NCBI GenBank assembly: GCA_900767135.1
Contig: CAAFYU010000022.1
Span: forward strand, 1 to 36,224
Direction of reading: 5' to 3'
DNA from: Candidatus Gastranaerophilales bacterium
Lineage (GTDB): Bacteria; Cyanobacteriota; Vampirovibrionia; Gastranaerophilales; Gastranaerophilaceae
Length of the DNA: 36,224 nt
Shown: one piece after another, positions 15,248 through 23,893 of the stretch
Layout of the letters: the number at the start of each line of letters is the position of its first letter
How positions within the stretch are numbered: position 1 is the stretch's first letter
Translations under genes and position numbers: made by a program
Notes under the pieces: model-generated
The model's input: only the letters and a program-made list of their open reading frames with translations
The model's database searches: none
What the model was told of the DNA's origin: nothing

Positions 15248-15276
15248 ATTTTATAGTATATTTAAATTTTTGTCAA
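15248..15276 (-). promoter_or_regulatory. Prepilin gene promoter
   Basis: On the minus strand TTGACA (15276-15271), a 17-bp spacer and TAAAAT (15253-15248) predict a start near 15241. The resulting untranslated leader of about 135 nt is long for this genome and could hold post-transcriptional control. Confidence 0.8.
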
Positions 15277-15336
15277 TACTTTATTACTAATTATTAATTA
15301 ATTTTAACTAATTCTTAAGAATTAGTTTTTATTTTC

Positions 15337-15365
15337 TTGAAAAAAAATATACGTCATGGTAATAT
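15337..15365 (+). promoter_or_regulatory. Promoter of 4-alpha-glucanotransferase gene
   Basis: TTGAAA (15337-15342), a 17-bp spacer and TAATAT (15360-15365) predict a start near 15372. The ribosome site is AAGAAGGGG ending at 15416. Confidence 0.7.
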
Positions 15366-15421
15366 CTTTTTGCACATAAGTGCGTAGGATAGAGAGATAT
15401 GTTATTTAAGAAGGGGTAAAC

Positions 15422-17305
15422 ATGACTTGTACACTAGAACACAAATCAAACGTTTTAACTGATGGAGCTAAAAAAACAATTAGAAAAGCTCTCAAAGTTT
15501 TAGGGAAGAAAAATCTTGCATTTATTATGCATAATGGAAGTTTCCCGTCTGTTGAGGGGCAAAACACAGGTTTTGGCAGTATTAATTCAGATGCCGGAAA
15601 AGAATTTATTGAATACGCATCAGGATTATTCGATGCAATTCAGCTTGGACCTGCCGGAAAAACTAAGTCTTGTGACTCTTCTCCATATACAGGAACAATT
15701 TTTTCTGATAACCCGTTATTCATTAACTTAAAAGAGTTGACAACAAAGGCTTGGGGTAAAATTCTCTCAGAAGAAACATACAACGATATTGTAGCTTCAA
15801 ACCCAAATAAAGATACAAACAAAACTGCTTATTCTTACATATATAAAAGACAAAATGAAGCTCTACAAGAAGCTTGGAATAATTTCAAAGCAAATCCTGA
15901 CAAAAAACTTGCTAAGGAATTTGAACACTTCAAAAAAGAAAACGATTTTTGGTTGGATAAAGACAGCTTATACGAAGCATTGTCTGTTGAACATGGTAAC
16001 GATTACTGGCCTATGTGGAAGTCAGAAACTGACAAAAACTTGTTTAACCCTCAATCTAACGAAGAAAGAATGCAATTTGGTGACAGAATTAAAGAAATTG
16101 AAACAAAATATGCAGATGTAATTGAAGCTTACAAGTTCGTTCAATTTGTTATAAGCAAACAAAACGAAGAAACTCGTAAATTCGCCAAAAAACATGATAT
16201 TAAAATGATTGCAGACAGACAAGTTGCTTTTTCAGATCGTGATTGCTGGGCGTATCAATCATTATTCTTAAAAGGTTGGTGTTTAGGTTGCCCTCCTGAT
16301 TATTTCTCAAAAGACGGTCAGGCTTGGGGCTTCCCTGTAATGGATCCTGATAGAATGTACAACGCTGACGGTTCGTTAGATGAAGGCGGACAATTGTTGA
16401 AAAACTTATACAAAAAAATGTTCCGTGAAAACCCTGGTGGTGTGCGTATCGACCATATCGTAGGCTTGATTGATCCTTGGGTTTACAAACAAGGCAAAAA
16501 ACCGAAAATTGAACAAGGTGCAGGCAGATTGTATTCATCTCCTGAGCACCCGGAACTTGCAAAATATGCGATTGCAAAATTGGAAGATTTGGACACTGAA
16601 TTAACAGCAGACAAAGAAAAACGTGTAAAAACGCTTAATAAAGACCAAATTAAGGCTTATGGCAGACTAATTGAAAAAATCGTTATTGCCGCTGCAAAAG
16701 AAGAAGGTTTGAATAAAGATGCAATTGTTTGTGAGGACTTGGGAACTTTGACAAATCCTGTTGCTGCGGTTATGAAAGAATTTGGTTTGCAAGGTATGAA
16801 ACTTACTCAGTTTGTAGAAGCTGACAAGCCGAAAGATCCTTACAGATGCTGTAATATTGATAATCGTTGCTGGGCAATGGTTGGAACTCATGATAACGAG
16901 CCGATTAAAATGTGGGCTAACGAAAATATTCACAGTCATGTTGGCTATTTGCATGCTAAAAACCTTGTAGATGACTTGTTTGCAGAAGCTGAAAACAAAG
17001 ATGATATCATCGTTCATTTGACAGACGATGCGGACTTTTTGGCTCAAACAAAATTGGTTGAATTATTTGCGTCTAAGGCTGAAAATATTCAAATTTTCTT
17101 TACTGATTATTTTAATATTTATGACGTATACAACCGTCCTGGAACAGCAGGTGATGCTAATTGGAGCTTACGTTTGCCAAACAATTACAAGGAATTAAAC
17201 GCAATTAATCTTGCAAATATCTTGAAATTGGCAATTGAAGCTCGTGGGCATGAATTTGCAGAAAAAAATAAAAAAGTGATTGAAAAATTAGAAGAAATTA
17301 TCTAA
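15422..17305 (+). CDS. malQ: 4-alpha-glucanotransferase (GH77)
   Basis: GH77 enzymes disproportionate malto-oligosaccharides or glycogen-derived chains in the cytoplasm. The 627-aa protein has the three catalytic residues in recognisable contexts: the nucleophile Asp in GGVRIDHIVGL (about residue 345), the acid/base Glu in AIVCEDLGTL (about 440) and the third Asp in GTHDNEPIKMW (about 491). ADRQVAFSDRD and WGFPVMDPDRMYN are also typical. The N-terminal 250 residues are longer and more divergent than in short DPE1-like enzymes. It is a single-gene transcript with its own promoter and terminator. A glycogen- or starch-breakdown role fits a gut fermenter. A lone sugar ABC permease lies 1 kb away. 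Confidence 0.9.
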   Translation: MTCTLEHKSNVLTDGAKKTIRKALKVLGKKNLAFIMHNGSFPSVEGQNTGFGSINSDAGKEFIEYASGLFDAIQLGPAGKTKSCDSSPYTGTIFSDNPLFINLKELTTKAWGKILSEETYNDIVASNPNKDTNKTAYSYIYKRQNEALQEAWNNFKANPDKKLAKEFEHFKKENDFWLDKDSLYEALSVEHGNDYWPMWKSETDKNLFNPQSNEERMQFGDRIKEIETKYADVIEAYKFVQFVISKQNEETRKFAKKHDIKMIADRQVAFSDRDCWAYQSLFLKGWCLGCPPDYFSKDGQAWGFPVMDPDRMYNADGSLDEGGQLLKNLYKKMFRENPGGVRIDHIVGLIDPWVYKQGKKPKIEQGAGRLYSSPEHPELAKYAIAKLEDLDTELTADKEKRVKTLNKDQIKAYGRLIEKIVIAAAKEEGLNKDAIVCEDLGTLTNPVAAVMKEFGLQGMKLTQFVEADKPKDPYRCCNIDNRCWAMVGTHDNEPIKMWANENIHSHVGYLHAKNLVDDLFAEAENKDDIIVHLTDDADFLAQTKLVELFASKAENIQIFFTDYFNIYDVYNRPGTAGDANWSLRLPNNYKELNAINLANILKLAIEARGHEFAEKNKKVIEKLEEII

Positions 17306-17328
17306 TATTCATAAGTTGAAAAAATAAT

Positions 17329-17354
17329 GCCCTCTCTGTTGAGAGAGGGCTTTT
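17329..17354 (+). terminator. Intrinsic terminator after GH77 gene
   Basis: A 9-bp GC-rich stem (GCCCTCTCT / AGAGAGGGC), loop GTTG, is followed by TTTT. It ends the GH77 transcript 24 nt after the stop codon. Confidence 0.9.
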
Positions 17355-17380
17355 ATCAAAAATTTTAAGGAGGTTCGACA

Positions 17381-18247
17381 GTGAATATAAAAAAACTGCT
17401 AATAACTTTATTAATTCTAACAAGCACAGGTTTTTGTGCTTTGGCGAATGCCGATGATTATTACGAACCTTCAACCGAGGCAAAACTTCAATATAACCAA
17501 GGAGTTGACTATTACAAAATCGGACAATATGACAGGGCAATGGCATCTTTCCGACAAGCAATTGAGCTAGATCCAAATTATATTGACGCATATTACAATC
17601 TCGGAACAATTTTGGAATATTTAAAGCAAGATGATGCGGCACTTGCGGTATTTAAACAAATTATTGTACGCAATCCAAATGATTACGAGTCTGTTTATAA
17701 AGCAGCTCAACTCAGCAATAAACTTGGGCAAACAGCAAAAGCAAAGGCTTATTTATCATTAATTCCGCCGGAGAGTACAGTTTATACAAAAGCTCAATCT
17801 GTTGCAACGTCAATGGGTGCGGATATGCAAACCATTAAAGCAGAAGAAGCAAAGGTAAATGCAGTCGATGAAGCTCCTAAAATTCCGGAAACAAATGGAA
17901 TGTACAATAATATTACAAGTCCGACCGGAGTTGTGACTGACAACAAGGGAAATCTTTTTGTAGCTTGTTTTTCAGATAATATGATTTACAAAATTACTCC
18001 TGACGGAAAACGAATTGTTTATGTAAAAGATGTTAAAATAAATGGCCCAATTGCTCTTGCAGCAGACAATAGTGGAAATATTTATGTGTCGAATTACAAC
18101 AGTAATAATGTTGTGAAAATTTCTCCTACCGGAGTTTTGACGGTACAGGTTTCAAACATACAAAAACCTTATGGATTGCACGTAAACGGAGATTTGTTGT
18201 TTGTGTCTTCGCAAGGTAGTAATTCTGTACTAAGATACAAATTATAA
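17381..18247 (+). CDS. Exported TPR and NHL-type beta-propeller protein
   Basis: The 288-aa protein starts at a GTG placed 7 nt after a perfect AAGGAGG. A signal peptide (KKLLITLLILTSTGFCALANA, about residues 4-24) is followed by TPR repeats (about 30-105; YNQGVDYYKIGQYDRAMASF and YYNLGTILEYLKQDDAALAVF). After a short Glu/Ala-rich linker come about three NHL/YVTN-like blades (160-288; SPTGVVTDNKGNLFVACF, GPIALAADNSGNIYVSNY, KPYGLHVNGDLLFVSS). Three blades are too few for a closed six-blade propeller, so it may be truncated or oligomerise. It is likely periplasmic, or anchored if the Cys after the hydrophobic core is lipidated. The function is unknown; both modules bind proteins or glycans. 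Confidence 0.85.
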   Translation: MNIKKLLITLLILTSTGFCALANADDYYEPSTEAKLQYNQGVDYYKIGQYDRAMASFRQAIELDPNYIDAYYNLGTILEYLKQDDAALAVFKQIIVRNPNDYESVYKAAQLSNKLGQTAKAKAYLSLIPPESTVYTKAQSVATSMGADMQTIKAEEAKVNAVDEAPKIPETNGMYNNITSPTGVVTDNKGNLFVACFSDNMIYKITPDGKRIVYVKDVKINGPIALAADNSGNIYVSNYNSNNVVKISPTGVLTVQVSNIQKPYGLHVNGDLLFVSSQGSNSVLRYKL

Positions 18248-18312
18248 AATATAAACTTGGGCAAAACGGTTTGATTGTATTTAACATTCTGAGTAATGGC
18301 TGTTGAATGAAT

Positions 18313-19137
18313 TTATTCTTTTACTCCGCCTTGCAAAATGTCCGATATAAAATATTTCTTACCTAATAAGAAGACTCCGATGACAGGAATTGTACATATT
18401 ACGGAGCAGGCAAGAAGTTCTCCCCACTGTGTTATCTCTCTGAAGCTACCCTTATAAATTGCTAATCCGACGGGTAAAGTTCGCATTCCTTCTGAATTTG
18501 TGACAATAAGAGGCCACATAAAACTGTTCCAAGTGCTTACAAACGTAAAAATTGCCAGTGTTGCAACTGTTGGCAACGCAAGTGGTAAAGCTATTTTGAA
18601 AAATGTCTGAAAGAGGTTGCAGCCATCTATTTTTGCCGATTCTTCCAAATCTTTTGGTAAACCTAAAAAATATTGTCGCATTAAAAATATTCCAAATCCG
18701 CCAAACAGTGCAGGTAAAATTAGTGCTTGATATGTGTCTATAAGATGCATTTCTCGCATCAAAAAGAATAACGGAATAATGTTTACTTGTGGTGGAATTA
18801 GCATTGTTATTAAAAATAATAGAAAAAGAGCGTTGCGATGTTTAAAGTTTAACCTTGCAAATGCATAACCCGCCAGTGATGCGAAAATTACCTGACCGAA
18901 AGTCGCAATAGTTGCAACAATAAGGCTATTCAAAAAGTATGTGCTTATTGGAATTTCAGAAAAAACGTTTTTGTAATTATCAAATGTTGCTCCGGAATGA
19001 ACTATTCTGCCGGCATGTGCAAAAATCTCGTTATTTCCTGTAAATGATAGGTTTACCATTGCAAAAAAAGGATAAAGCATACTGATTGCTATCAAAATTA
19101 ATGTTAAATACCCAAGAATAACTCTGATTTTTTTCAT
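18313..19137 (-). CDS. Sugar ABC transporter permease (MalG-type), lone
   Basis: The 274-aa inner-membrane permease of the MalG/UgpE class has six hydrophobic segments, starting with VILGYLTLILIAISMLYPFF. The cytoplasmic EAA loop contacting the ATPase is ESAKIDGCNLFQTFFKIALP (about 188-207). Such permeases normally pair with a MalF-type partner, a binding protein and an MsmX-like ATPase; none of these is adjacent. It ends convergently with the TPR/NHL gene 65 bp away and has no same-strand companion within an operon distance. It must either combine with subunits encoded elsewhere or be a leftover of a split operon. Nearby GH77 suggests maltodextrin, but this is only proximity. Confidence 0.92.
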   Translation of the reverse strand: MKKIRVILGYLTLILIAISMLYPFFAMVNLSFTGNNEIFAHAGRIVHSGATFDNYKNVFSEIPISTYFLNSLIVATIATFGQVIFASLAGYAFARLNFKHRNALFLLFLITMLIPPQVNIIPLFFLMREMHLIDTYQALILPALFGGFGIFLMRQYFLGLPKDLEESAKIDGCNLFQTFFKIALPLALPTVATLAIFTFVSTWNSFMWPLIVTNSEGMRTLPVGLAIYKGSFREITQWGELLACSVICTIPVIGVFLLGKKYFISDILQGGVKE

Positions 19138-19200
19138 AAATTCATTATATCACGAATTTTAAAGAACAAAAATTTTTAGTAATTATCTTTGGAAATCCAC

Positions 19201-19956
19201 CTATTTAAGTGGATAATTAATTGCACATTCAGGGTTTGTCATAAACATATACCCATAATCTGAAATATATCTGCCGTCTTTTTTCTCAGGCAAATAAAGG
19301 TCTTTTAGATCTAATATTTTCAAAGCTTCATCTTCTGGAACACCGTTCTTTAAAAGGTTCGCTAATTCTCGTTTGTATTTAAGTTCCATCTTTTCTAATT
19401 CTTTGTTTACATTTGGCGGAAGAGAAAAGCCCATTTTATGATAAAATCTTCCAGGCATAAATTTAGTATGTTTTATTTGGCCTGCATATAATCTTATTCT
19501 GTAATCGCAACCACTTTTTTGGGCAATTGCAAGCAAGTGTTGCATAGCCATTGTGCCATACTTTTTATCCCTTTTTTCCAATGTTTTTTTATTAATTCTG
19601 TCATTCATTGAAAATTCTGTAATATACATATATGGTTTCAATTTGCTGTCACCATTTAAGTTTGGGGCTATATTTTCATCAAACCAATCTGCTGGAAAAA
19701 CATCATAGCTTCCATATTCCCTTGTATTAATGTTAATTGTTGCACTTCCGATTTCCTTTTTCCCGTCCATAAAAACATAGTCATTAAAACCTACTTTTTT
19801 TACTGTTAAAATGTTGTCAGCTGCAATTTCCGCAGGACGACTCCTTCTTACAAAAACATCTTGTACCGGTTCAAATTTTACCCGCTGTTTGAATGGACGG
19901 GTAACTTTTTGGACGCTTGATATGATTTTATTGGGAATTATGTTTGTAATTTTCAT
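19201..19956 (-). CDS. GNAT-like protein, paralogue 1
   Basis: This 251-aa protein is clearly homologous over its full length to the next gene at 20721. The centre carries an acetyltransferase-like motif A (KKYGTMAMQHLLAIAQKSGC, about 133-152) and a late PGRFYHKMGFS (about 172-182), the positions where GNAT enzymes bind acetyl-CoA and place their C-terminal Tyr. The N-terminus begins MKITNIIPNKIISSVQ and has the conserved segment KFEPVQDVFVR. The C-terminus LPEKKDGRYISDYGYMFMTN...CAINYPLK is also shared. A GNAT fold is an inference from these motifs. The substrate is unknown. It sits 12 nt downstream of its paralogue, in one transcript. Confidence 0.75.
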   Translation of the reverse strand: MKITNIIPNKIISSVQKVTRPFKQRVKFEPVQDVFVRRSRPAEIAADNILTVKKVGFNDYVFMDGKKEIGSATININTREYGSYDVFPADWFDENIAPNLNGDSKLKPYMYITEFSMNDRINKKTLEKRDKKYGTMAMQHLLAIAQKSGCDYRIRLYAGQIKHTKFMPGRFYHKMGFSLPPNVNKELEKMELKYKRELANLLKNGVPEDEALKILDLKDLYLPEKKDGRYISDYGYMFMTNPECAINYPLK

Positions 19957-19968
19957 ATATAAACTTTC

Positions 19969-20721
19969 TTATTTCAATGGGTAATTCATTGCACACTCAG
20001 GATTTGTCATAATCATAAAGCCTGAGTCAGCAACGTATCTGCCATCTTTCTTTTCGGGCAATCTAAAACCACGACTATTTAACAGTTCTTTTGCATTAGC
20101 TTCCGACATACCTCGTTCTAGCAATTTTGTAAGATTTTCAATATATTCTTGTTCTTGCATTTCAAGGTTTTTAGTTGCCTTGACCGGCAAAGAGAATCCC
20201 ATTTTGTGATAAAATCTTCCTGGTGCAAATCCTGTACTGCCAACTTTTGCTGCGTGTAAAACAATTCTGCCTTCACAATCATTTTTATTTGCGATATTCA
20301 ATAAATGTTGAATTGCCATAGTTCCATATTTTTTGCCGCGAGCGGCAAGCTCTTTTTCTCCCATTCTATCAAACATCACAAGTTCATGCACAAACATGTA
20401 AGGCTTCATATACCTTTTACCGTCAAATTTCGGAGTAACATCGGGTTCAAACCATGACTCCGGAAATAATTCAGGATTACCATAATTATCTTCAACAATG
20501 TCAAAAGTTGAAATTCCAACCTCTTTCCCGCCGTCTTTAAACATAAGTTCGCCATAAACGTTCTTCTCTGTTGTTAGAATATTTCCAACTGGCAAATCAG
20601 GATTAACACATCTTGTAAAGGTATCTTGTATTGGTTCAAATTTCGCTAATGGTTTTGTTTGACTTACTGCATCTTGAATATTTGAAATAATTCTTGTTGA
20701 AATTTTATTTGAAATTTTCAT
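19969..20721 (-). CDS. GNAT-like protein, paralogue 2
   Basis: From the ATG at 20721 (GGAAGTG upstream) the protein is 250 aa and collinear with paralogue 1. Shared segments are MKISNKISTRIISNIQ, KFEPIQDTFTR, NILTTEKN, KKYGTMAIQHLLNIANKNDC, PGRFYHKMGFSLP, LPEKKDGRYVAD and MTNPECAMNYPLK. The longer frame to 20775 would run into the clpB terminator, so it is rejected. The pair arose by tandem duplication and has diverged strongly except in the N-terminal tag, the acetyl-CoA-like loop and the C-terminal tail. No signal peptide or membrane segment is evident. It could modify a protein or small molecule; no activity is claimed. Confidence 0.75.
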   Translation of the reverse strand: MKISNKISTRIISNIQDAVSQTKPLAKFEPIQDTFTRCVNPDLPVGNILTTEKNVYGELMFKDGGKEVGISTFDIVEDNYGNPELFPESWFEPDVTPKFDGKRYMKPYMFVHELVMFDRMGEKELAARGKKYGTMAIQHLLNIANKNDCEGRIVLHAAKVGSTGFAPGRFYHKMGFSLPVKATKNLEMQEQEYIENLTKLLERGMSEANAKELLNSRGFRLPEKKDGRYVADSGFMIMTNPECAMNYPLK

Positions 20722-20773
20722 ATTTACACTTCCGTATTCATATAAAAACAAAACAAAAAATAAATTGCTAGAC

Positions 20774-20811
20774 AAAAAATCCGATAGATTTTTTATTTCT
20801 ACCGGATTTTT
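20774..20811 (-). terminator. Terminator after clpB
   Basis: On the minus strand the stem AATCCGGTAGA / TCTATCGGATT (one G-U pair, 9-nt A-rich loop) is followed by TTTTTT. It lies between clpB and the GNAT-like pair, separating their transcripts. The opposite strand also ends in Ts, so it may act both ways. Confidence 0.85.
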
Positions 20812-20827
20812 TTATTTTAGTTTTTGC

Positions 20828-23422
20828 TTATTTTTTGAATACAATTTCGTCGTTTTCGACATCTATTGTAACCTTATCTCCTCGTAAGAATTTTTGAGCC
20901 AAAATTTCCTTAGACAATGGGTTTTCAATAAGTTGTCTTATTACTCGTTTCAACGGTCTTGCACCATATACAGGGTTAAATCCACGAGTTGCAAGGAACT
21001 CTTTTGCATCTGGAGTAATTTCAAAATCAATTTCTTGATCTTTTAACAATTTTCTCAAATTATCCATTTGAATATCAACAATCTTTGTCAAATCCTGCAT
21101 ATTCAAGGCTTTAAAGAAGATTGTTTCATCAATTCGGTTCAAGAATTCAGGTTTGAAACGACTTCTCAAAACTTCCATAACCTTTTCTTTGGTATCTTCA
21201 AAAGTTTGAGCATTTCCGATTGAATTTAGAGTATTTTCAAGAATTATGTCGCTTCCGATGTTTGAAGTCATTATGATAAGTGTGTTTTTGAAGTCAACAG
21301 TTCTTCCTTTGCTGTCAGTCAAACGACCGTCATCAAAGATTTGCAACATAATATTGAATACATCTGGGTGAGCTTTTTCGATTTCATCAAAAAGCACAAC
21401 AGAATAAGGTTTGCGACGGACAGCCTCTGTCAATTGACCACCTTCATCATAACCGACGTATCCCGGAGGAGCTCCGACAAGTCTTGATACATTATGTTTT
21501 TCCATATATTCAGACATATCAATACGAATCAATGCATCTTCATCATTAAACATAAATTCTGCCAATGATTTTGCAAGTTCGGTTTTACCAACACCCGTTG
21601 GGCCTAAGAACAAGAATGTACCAATTGGACGTTTTGGATCTTTTAAACCTGAACGTGCACGACGGATTGCATCAGAAACAGTATCAACAGCCTCTTCTTG
21701 CCCAACAAGACGTTTGTGCAAAATATCTTCCATATTCAACAATTTCTGTTTCTCGCTTTCAACAAGTTTGGTAACAGGAATTCCAGTCCATTTGCTTACT
21801 ACATTTGCAATATCATCATCTGTAATTTCTTCTTTAAGAAGTTTATTATCTGATTTTTCTTTATTTTGAACAGCTTTCAACTGTTTTTCAAGTTCAAGAA
21901 GTTTGCCATATTTAAGTTCCGCAGCTGTCTGTAAATCGGTATTACGTTCAGCTTCATCGATTTTAGCTTTAACCTGTTCGATTTCTTCCTTAATACCGGC
22001 TTCACCAGTGATTGATGCTTTTTCTTGTTCCCATTGAGATTTTAATTTGCCGATTTTACCTTCAATTTCATTGATTTGTTTTGTCAAATCTTCAACTTTT
22101 GCCCGAGCATCGTCGTCATCTTCTTTTTTTAAGGCTTCACGTTCAATCTCAAATTGGATTTTTTGACGCATCATTTTATCAATTTCCTCTGGCATAGAAT
22201 CGATTTCTATACGAAGTGAAGATGCAGCCTCATCAATCAAGTCAATTGCTTTATCCGGTAAAAATCTATCTGTAATATACCTATCAGAAAGTTTTGCGGC
22301 AGCAATCAAGGCACTGTCAAGAATTCTTATTCCATGGTGAACTTCATATTTTTCTTTAAGTCCACGTAAGATTGAAATAGTATCTTCAACAGACGGTTCT
22401 CCAACCAATACAGGTTGAAAACGTCTTTCCAAAGCCGGATCTTTCTCAATATATTTACGATATTCGTTTACGGTTGTAGCACCGATAGTTCTAAGAACTC
22501 CACGTGCAAGCATAGGTTTTAACAAGTTGCCGGCGTCCATAGAACCTTCTGTTGCACCGGCTCCGACAACTGTGTGCAACTCATCAATAAACATTACGAT
22601 TTCACCGTTTGAATTTTCAACTTCTTTCAAAACAGCTTTCAATCGTTCTTCAAACTCACCTCTGAATTTAGCACCGGCAACCAATGCACCCATATCAAGA
22701 GAAACAAGTTTTACATCTTTCAAACTTTCAGGCACATCACCTCTTACGATACGTTGAGCCAAGCCTTCAACTATTGCAGTTTTACCAACTCCCGGTTCCC
22801 CAATAAGTACAGGGTTGTTTTTTGTTCGTCTGTTCAAAACCTGAATAATACGACGAACTTCTTCATCTCTGCCGATTACAGGATCAAGTTTCCCTTTTCT
22901 TGCAAGAGCTGTCAAGTCAGTTGAAAACTTTTCAAGTGCCTTCATATTTTCTTCTGCATTTTTATTATCCACTTTTTTATTACCTCTTATTTTTTTCATT
23001 GCATTTAAAACTTTGTTAGCGTCAACTCCGTTTGTTTTTAAAACAGTTTGAATTTCACTCCCATCAAGCTTTGTCATCGCAAGTAAAATGTCTTCAATGC
23101 TAACAAATTCGTCTTTCAATTCATTTGCTTGTTGTTCTGCCAGATCAAGTAATCTGTAAGTTTCATTCGACATATAAACCTGACCTGACGGAGGAGTAGA
23201 AATTGTCGGATAAGAATTGACCATTTGAGTTATTTTGTTGATAAAACCTTGATTTAACAACTTCAACTCAGTCAAATAATCTCGAATTATTCCATCGCCC
23301 TTAATCATAGCTAGCATAATATGAGCCGGCTGCAATTCGGAATTTTTATGTGATTGCATTACAGCACCTGCCGAATTCAATAATTCCTGAGAATAATTTG
23401 TAAATTTTTCAAAATTAGGCAT
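20828..23422 (-). CDS. clpB: ATP-dependent disaggregase ClpB
   Basis: ClpB is a hexameric AAA+ chaperone that pulls apart protein aggregates together with DnaK. From the ATG at 23422 the chain is 864 aa, the normal length. The order is: N-terminal Clp repeat domain (FTNYSQELLNSAG...); first nucleotide domain with GEPGVGKTA (about 202-210) and VMFIDELHTVVGAG; the coiled-coil M-domain (about 410-520) that distinguishes ClpB from ClpA/ClpC; second domain with GPTGVGKTE (about 600) and VVLFDEIEKAHPDV; and the C-terminal GARPLKRVIRQLIENPLS. The start is set by AAGGAG 9 nt upstream. No CIRCE or other heat-shock operator is seen before it. Confidence 0.97.
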   Translation of the reverse strand: MPNFEKFTNYSQELLNSAGAVMQSHKNSELQPAHIMLAMIKGDGIIRDYLTELKLLNQGFINKITQMVNSYPTISTPPSGQVYMSNETYRLLDLAEQQANELKDEFVSIEDILLAMTKLDGSEIQTVLKTNGVDANKVLNAMKKIRGNKKVDNKNAEENMKALEKFSTDLTALARKGKLDPVIGRDEEVRRIIQVLNRRTKNNPVLIGEPGVGKTAIVEGLAQRIVRGDVPESLKDVKLVSLDMGALVAGAKFRGEFEERLKAVLKEVENSNGEIVMFIDELHTVVGAGATEGSMDAGNLLKPMLARGVLRTIGATTVNEYRKYIEKDPALERRFQPVLVGEPSVEDTISILRGLKEKYEVHHGIRILDSALIAAAKLSDRYITDRFLPDKAIDLIDEAASSLRIEIDSMPEEIDKMMRQKIQFEIEREALKKEDDDDARAKVEDLTKQINEIEGKIGKLKSQWEQEKASITGEAGIKEEIEQVKAKIDEAERNTDLQTAAELKYGKLLELEKQLKAVQNKEKSDNKLLKEEITDDDIANVVSKWTGIPVTKLVESEKQKLLNMEDILHKRLVGQEEAVDTVSDAIRRARSGLKDPKRPIGTFLFLGPTGVGKTELAKSLAEFMFNDEDALIRIDMSEYMEKHNVSRLVGAPPGYVGYDEGGQLTEAVRRKPYSVVLFDEIEKAHPDVFNIMLQIFDDGRLTDSKGRTVDFKNTLIIMTSNIGSDIILENTLNSIGNAQTFEDTKEKVMEVLRSRFKPEFLNRIDETIFFKALNMQDLTKIVDIQMDNLRKLLKDQEIDFEITPDAKEFLATRGFNPVYGARPLKRVIRQLIENPLSKEILAQKFLRGDKVTIDVENDEIVFKK

Positions 23423-23501
23423 AAACCTCAACTCCTTTTTAAAATATCTATAATTATATTTTAACGTAGTTTTCGAAAAAGTCAGAGAAATTAACTATTA
23501 A

Positions 23502-23885
23502 TTAATCTTTTTGTTCTGGGGTTTCATTATCTTCAATCCCTGTCAAAAAAGCAACAGGCACCAAACCAAGTGACAATCCGCAGAAAAACAACAAAGGTAC
23601 AGATAATATTACAAGAGAAATAGCTCTAAAAGAGCTGAATAGATTTCTTGCTTTAATAATAAAAAATGCTAGAATTAAACCGTAAAATATAGCCATAATC
23701 GGAGCATATTTTATTGCAAAAGCCGTTGCATCTTCAACAGTTTTAACTTCTGGGTGCAAAGCAGCAATCACGACTCCGCAAATTACTCCGGCAACAATCG
23801 CACCTAATAAAGAATAAAAGATGTAAAACCCGAAGATTTCAAAGCCGGAACGCTTTACTGATAAGTTAAATAGATTTTTGAACAT
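23502..23885 (-). CDS. Small membrane protein, four helices
   Basis: I do not recognise this 127-aa family. It has hydrophobic stretches at about 18-45 (YSLLGAIVAGVICGVVIAAL), 62-77 (APIMAIFYGLILAFFII) and 88-116 (ISLVILSVPLLFFCGLSLGL), which gives three or four membrane helices with short basic loops (KARNLF). The tail EDNETPEQKD is acidic. It starts 8 nt after the recO stop with a good GGAG ribosome site, so it is co-transcribed with recO and pilT. The function is unknown. Confidence 0.7.
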   Translation of the reverse strand: MFKNLFNLSVKRSGFEIFGFYIFYSLLGAIVAGVICGVVIAALHPEVKTVEDATAFAIKYAPIMAIFYGLILAFFIIKARNLFSSFRAISLVILSVPLLFFCGLSLGLVPVAFLTGIEDNETPEQKD

Positions 23886-23893
23886 TTTATCTC

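Noticed and set aside
23432..23501. CIRCE heat-shock operator before clpB
   Set aside because: No TTAGCACTC-N9-GAGTGCTAA-like inverted repeat is present.
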